A DNA stretch of 64,000 bases from NCBI RefSeq assembly GCF_029931775.1, contig NC_079332.1, forward strand, positions 18,731,803-18,795,802, read 5' to 3'. This document shows, piece after piece, positions 60,980 through 64,000 of the stretch; position 1 is the first letter of the stretch; each line of letters begins with the position of its first letter. The notes under the pieces are model-generated. The model was not told where the DNA came from. It worked only from the letters and a program-made list of their open reading frames with translations, and searched no databases. Made by a program: the position numbers and the translations under genes. The DNA comes from Euleptes europaea (lineage: Eukaryota > Chordata > Lepidosauria > Squamata > Sphaerodactylidae).

Positions 60980-61169
60980 GAATTTGCCTAAGAACAGTAT
61001 CTTGGGCTGCTCATTCTGCATCCCCTTTCTCAAGCCTTGACCTGAAATATCTACCAAAGGCCAAGCCAAACCCGTCCTTTCCCCTCTCCTCTCAAATGCA
61101 TCAGTAACACCTGGCAGCCTTGCTCCAATTGCAGGTTCTGCAGCATAGCTGTGATTTAAAAAAAAGATC

Positions 61170-61370
61170 AACCAAGCTACTTATACCCCGTTTTTCTCCC
61201 CACAACCACTTACAATATTATCCACCTCTCCTCAATTTTATCCTTGCAGCAACAACCCTGCGAGGTAGGTAAGGTGGAGGGAGAGTGGCTGGCTGGAGGC
61301 CACCAGCGAGGTTGCAGGGCAAAGTGAGGCTTGAACCGGGGTCTCTAACCATGGCACCAGGTGGGCCCCG
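61170..61370 (-). mobile_element. MIR-like SINE fragment, minus strand
   Basis: CAACAACCCTGCGAGGTAGG and GGCTTGAACCGGGGTCTCTAAC are in the order expected for a reversed tRNA-type SINE with a worn head. Confidence 0.45.
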
Positions 61371-61536
61371 TTTGTCAAAACCAAAGATGTCGCAATGGCA
61401 TAATGCTAGTGGCCAATAAAATGAGAGGGGTGCATGTATGAAGCCCGTTGGTGGTGGGAATCCTCTGGGAATTGCCCCCTACAATTTGTCTTGAAGTTGG
61501 GGGTGGGGTTGCTGTGTCCTTCAGCTCTTAGCAAAT

Positions 61537-61636
61537 AGGGTTGCCAGCTGGCCTGGAGGGAAATGCCCCATCCCTTGGAAAAAGGCTGAACACGTGGAAA
61601 GGGGCAGCTGCCCCTTCCCAGGGCCTGGAGGCCAAG
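61537..61636. repeat. Possible GTTGCCAACC-family left end
   Basis: AGGGTTGCCAGCTGGCCTGG then GGGAAATGCCCC; only the left end is convincing. Confidence 0.4.
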
Positions 61637-62150
61637 AGCAAGTCGTATCGGGATGTACTAAAATGAATGAGAGGATTGCCCATTTGAATCAACGGCAGAG
61701 GCTGCACAGCCCATCAAAGTCAACGAGAGCCAGGATTGCCCATTGACTTGCATGGGCTCCATTGAAATAGGTTACAGCACAAAAAGAGTTGCAAAGAAAA
61801 TGTGGCATGGTTATTCCATTAAGGTCTCTGGGCCTAGCTACATTACTCTGGGACTGGAATGACAGCCCCCAGAGTGGAATGACAGCCTGTCATTCCAGTC
61901 CCAGAACACTTCTGCTAGTCCTGGGGGCTGTCATTCCAGTCCCAGAGTAATGTAGCTCGGCTCAGAGACCTTACTGGAAAATCCATTCCACGTTTTCTTT
62001 GCAACTCTTTTTGTGCTGTAAATGGAGCCCATGCAAGTCAATGGGCAATCCTGGCTCCCATTATCCTCAATGGGCTGTGCAGTCTCTCCCATTGTTTCTA
62101 ATGGGCTAGCCTGTCCTTCGTTTTAGTGCATCCCAGTCGTATCCCATCAA
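61637..62150. mobile_element. Long foldback element (about 230-bp arms)
   Basis: The left arm (61637-61871) and right arm (61921-62150) are imperfect reverse complements. TCGTATCGGGATGTACTAAAA pairs with TTTTAGTGCATCCCAGTCGTA at the outer ends, and AGCTACATTACTCTGGGACTG pairs with CAGTCCCAGAGTAATGTAGCT inside. The centre of about 50 bp holds a smaller palindrome (GGAATGACAG / CTGTCATTCC). It looks like a foldback-type MITE. Confidence 0.85.
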
Positions 62151-62498
62151 GCCTGTTTTGTTTTAGTGAAAAAAAATATGTTATTTTTCTTTTCAGCACA
62201 ACATGTAACAAAATACCCAACGCACAGCATACATACTCAAGCCCTTAGTCGATCCTAATTCAGAGCGGGTGTATAACCATCCAACCTTTTATTGTTCTAA
62301 AAAAACGATTTGCACATATAAAGTATAATATATGGGCAAACCAGAAAGAGAGGAAGGAGGAAAACTAAATGCATACTCAAACTGGCAGATTGCACATATT
62401 CCATCAAGCCTCTGTTAAAGAAGAGCCAACCCAGCAAGCCAACCCAGGCGCAGTTCCACAGGCGGGCTGCAGCAGGAACGAGCCTCGCTTCGCTTTTA

Positions 62499-62523
62499 TT
62501 GCATTGCATTGCATTGCATTGCA
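62499..62523. repeat. (TTGCA)n microsatellite
   Basis: Five TTGCA units in a row. Confidence 0.95.
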
Positions 62524-62639
62524 ACACTGCATTGGGGAAAAGTAATGTATTCGGAACATTTCCACGCAGCCTGCCCTTTGAAGGGTTGGGGAAGATCCGC
62601 TTAATCTTGCCAAAGAGGGGGGAGGGGGCTTAGCTTTAG

Positions 62640-63130
62640 TGGAGGTCCCTCCCCCACCCACGCACTTCCCCGCATTCGCGACCCGCGCGCGAGACCACGG
62701 CGATAAGGCCGGCACGCATGCGCGCTCGAGCTGCCGGGAGCCGGCCTCCGTCCCCGCGCGTGCGCACGCGGCACAGGACGCGGCCCGCCCTTCGCCAAGA
62801 GGGGGGGAGAGAGCGGAGTGCGCAGGCGCCCGCGGGGACGCGCGCAGGCGTCTCGGGAGCGGCGCTAGCCTACATGGCAGCGAGGCGACGCTTTTTAACG
62901 CAGGCGCGGTGGCCAAGTGGTAAGGCGTCGGTCTCGTAAACCGAAGATCACGGGTTCGAACCCCGTCCGTGCCTGGCGAGAGGGCGGCAGCCCCGGGGAG
63001 CCCCCCGCACGCCTCCCGCTCCGGCGGGGCGAAGGAAGGGCTCATTTTTAGGGCAATTCGAAGCCCGAAAGCGAAGCGGAGTCGCGCCGGGATCCCACGT
63101 GGGGATCCGGGACCTGGTCCCGCATCAAAG
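62640..63130. promoter_or_regulatory. CpG island around the tRNA gene
   Basis: CpG density is very high (CGCGCGCGAG, CGCGCGTGCGCACGCGG). The island spans the tRNA gene and may also be the promoter of a gene lying to the right or left. No first exon can be identified within the window. Confidence 0.7.
62903..62974 (+). tRNA. tRNA-Thr (anticodon CGT)
   Basis: A 72-nt cloverleaf without intron. The acceptor stem GGCGCGG pairs with CCGTGCC, with a T discriminator base. The D-arm region is TGGCCAAGTGGTAAGGC (A box). The anticodon loop is CTCGTAA, giving CGT, closed by GTCGGT/ACCGA. The T arm ACGGGTTCGAACCCCGT holds a perfect B box (GGTTCGAACCC). No CCA is encoded, as usual in animals. It is unlike the SINE heads in this window, which are degenerate, so it is probably functional. 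A run of five T's lies about 70 bases downstream. Confidence 0.95.
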
Positions 63131-63294
63131 GGCGAGGTGGGGGGGAATCCTTCCTATGCACCCCTATGCACCCGCCCCCCCCTTTCCTGGGCTGACGGGG
63201 TTCCTTTATGGAGTCCTCCGAAACGGGCTTATTTATTTGTCGTGGCCCCAGGCTTGCAAAAAGGAGTGGGGCGGCCAAAGCGGGGCCCATGCTA

Positions 63295-63512
63295 GGGCTG
63301 CCAACCTCCAGGTGGGGCCTGGAGGTCTCCCGGAATCACACCTGGTCTCCAGGCTACAGAGGTCAGTTCCCCTGAAGAAAAGGGGCTGCTTTGGAGGGTG
63401 GGGCGCTAGGGTCTTGCACCCTGCTGAGGTCCCAACCCCCCACTCGCCCCCCCCACGCTCACCCCCAAATCTCCAGGAGTTTTCCAGCCTGGAGCTGGCA
63501 ACCCCAGGGCAC
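63295..63512. mobile_element. Non-autonomous DNA transposon (GTTGCCAACC family), nearly complete
   Basis: Starts AGGGCTGCCAACCTCCAGG and ends CTGGAGCTGGCAACCCC, with the full internal order of landmarks. One of the best copies in the window. Confidence 0.7.
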
Positions 63513-63744
63513 ACCCGTGAGGACTAGAGGCTTGCCTTCCCCTTGGTGCGGCTCTGAAATATGCTGCTGCCTCCAGTAGCAGCTGCAACCCCACCAGCTC
63601 TCAGATGACCCCCCCACCCCAGCCACACACACCTCCACCTTTGGGTTGTCAGAATCGCCACCAAGAGGCATCCTGTGGTCCCCCAATACATTGCAGATGG
63701 AGAAGAACCCCTTCTTTTTTTGGGGGAGGGGTGCCCCACACTAG

Positions 63745-64000
63745 CTGAGGCCCCTGCTGGATCAGACCCAGGCCCATCGAGTCCAGCAGTCTGTTCACAC
63801 GGTGGCCAACCAGGTGCCTCTGGGAAGCCCCCAAACAAGACGGCTGCAGCAGCATTTATCCTGCCAGTGCTCCACAGCACCCCATAGAATAGGCATGCTC
63901 TGATACTGCACAACATAGGTATGCATCGTGACTATCTATTCTAACTAGTAGCCATGAACATGCCCACACCCCTCGTAAAGCCTTCCAAGTTGGCATCCAC
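63745..64000 (-). mobile_element. CR1-like LINE 3' end, minus strand, runs off the window
   Basis: CTGCTGGATCAGACCCAGGCCC, then CAGTCTGTTCACACGGTGGCC, reverse of the 10135-10505 subfamily. It continues to the right edge (AAGCCTTCCAAGTTGGCATCC). Confidence 0.7.

Noticed and set aside
50850-61000. CCDC154, expected next to CLCN7 from mammalian gene order
   Set aside because: No coiled-coil exon set like it is seen; the gene in this place has a different structure. It may lie outside the window or be absent.
62404-63045. A 213-codon minus-strand frame
   Set aside because: It runs through the CpG island and the tRNA gene antisense strand; GC-rich composition keeps it open.

Overview
The window looks like nuclear DNA from a squamate reptile, probably a lizard (gecko-like is a guess). 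It has intron-rich vertebrate genes, and its interspersed repeats are typical of squamates: Sauria-type tRNA SINEs, Bov-B/RTE LINEs, CR1 LINEs, 5S rRNA-derived SINEs, L1 fragments and many hAT-like non-autonomous DNA transposons. The identification rests on reading family resemblance by eye, not on a database search.

Three protein-coding genes lie on the plus strand. PTX4 (three coding exons, 5195-15156, 527 codons) encodes a secreted long pentraxin. CLCN7 (25 coding exons, 19284-49541, 797 codons) encodes the lysosomal 2Cl-/H+ exchanger; every exon joins in phase, and its CpG-rich promoter carries a ZNF143-type motif and two CLEAR/E-box-like sites. PTX4 next to CLCN7 is the order known from mammals. 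Downstream lies a four-exon gene (52690-60871, 960 codons) with one predicted membrane segment and a large, low-complexity last exon. It resembles the SPATA31/FAM205 family only weakly and may be poorly described. A tRNA-Thr(CGT) gene sits in a second CpG-rich block at 62903-62974.

Layout: 1-1800 is a broken Ty3/Gypsy-type gag region running off the left edge. 1800-5190 is repeats and unassigned DNA. 5195-15156 is PTX4, with introns full of Bov-B, 5S-SINE and hAT copies. 15157-19050 is a cluster of DNA-transposon fragments and CR1. 19060-50850 is the CLCN7 promoter, gene and 3' UTR. 50850-52690 is repeats. 52690-61000 is the SPATA31-like gene. 61000-62640 holds a long foldback element. 62640-63130 is a CpG island with the tRNA gene. 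63290-64000 is repeats.

The most interesting points are: the SPATA31-like gene with its in-frame 48-bp coding minisatellite; two CLCN7 splice acceptors whose pyrimidine tracts run directly on from the CTT-rich tails of Sauria SINEs; a nearly perfect 40-bp-arm hairpin in a CLCN7 intron; a foldback element of about 510 bp; head-to-head CR1 copies; and a run of 5S-derived SINE monomers split by a hAT element. I see no sign of a wholly new multi-gene system.
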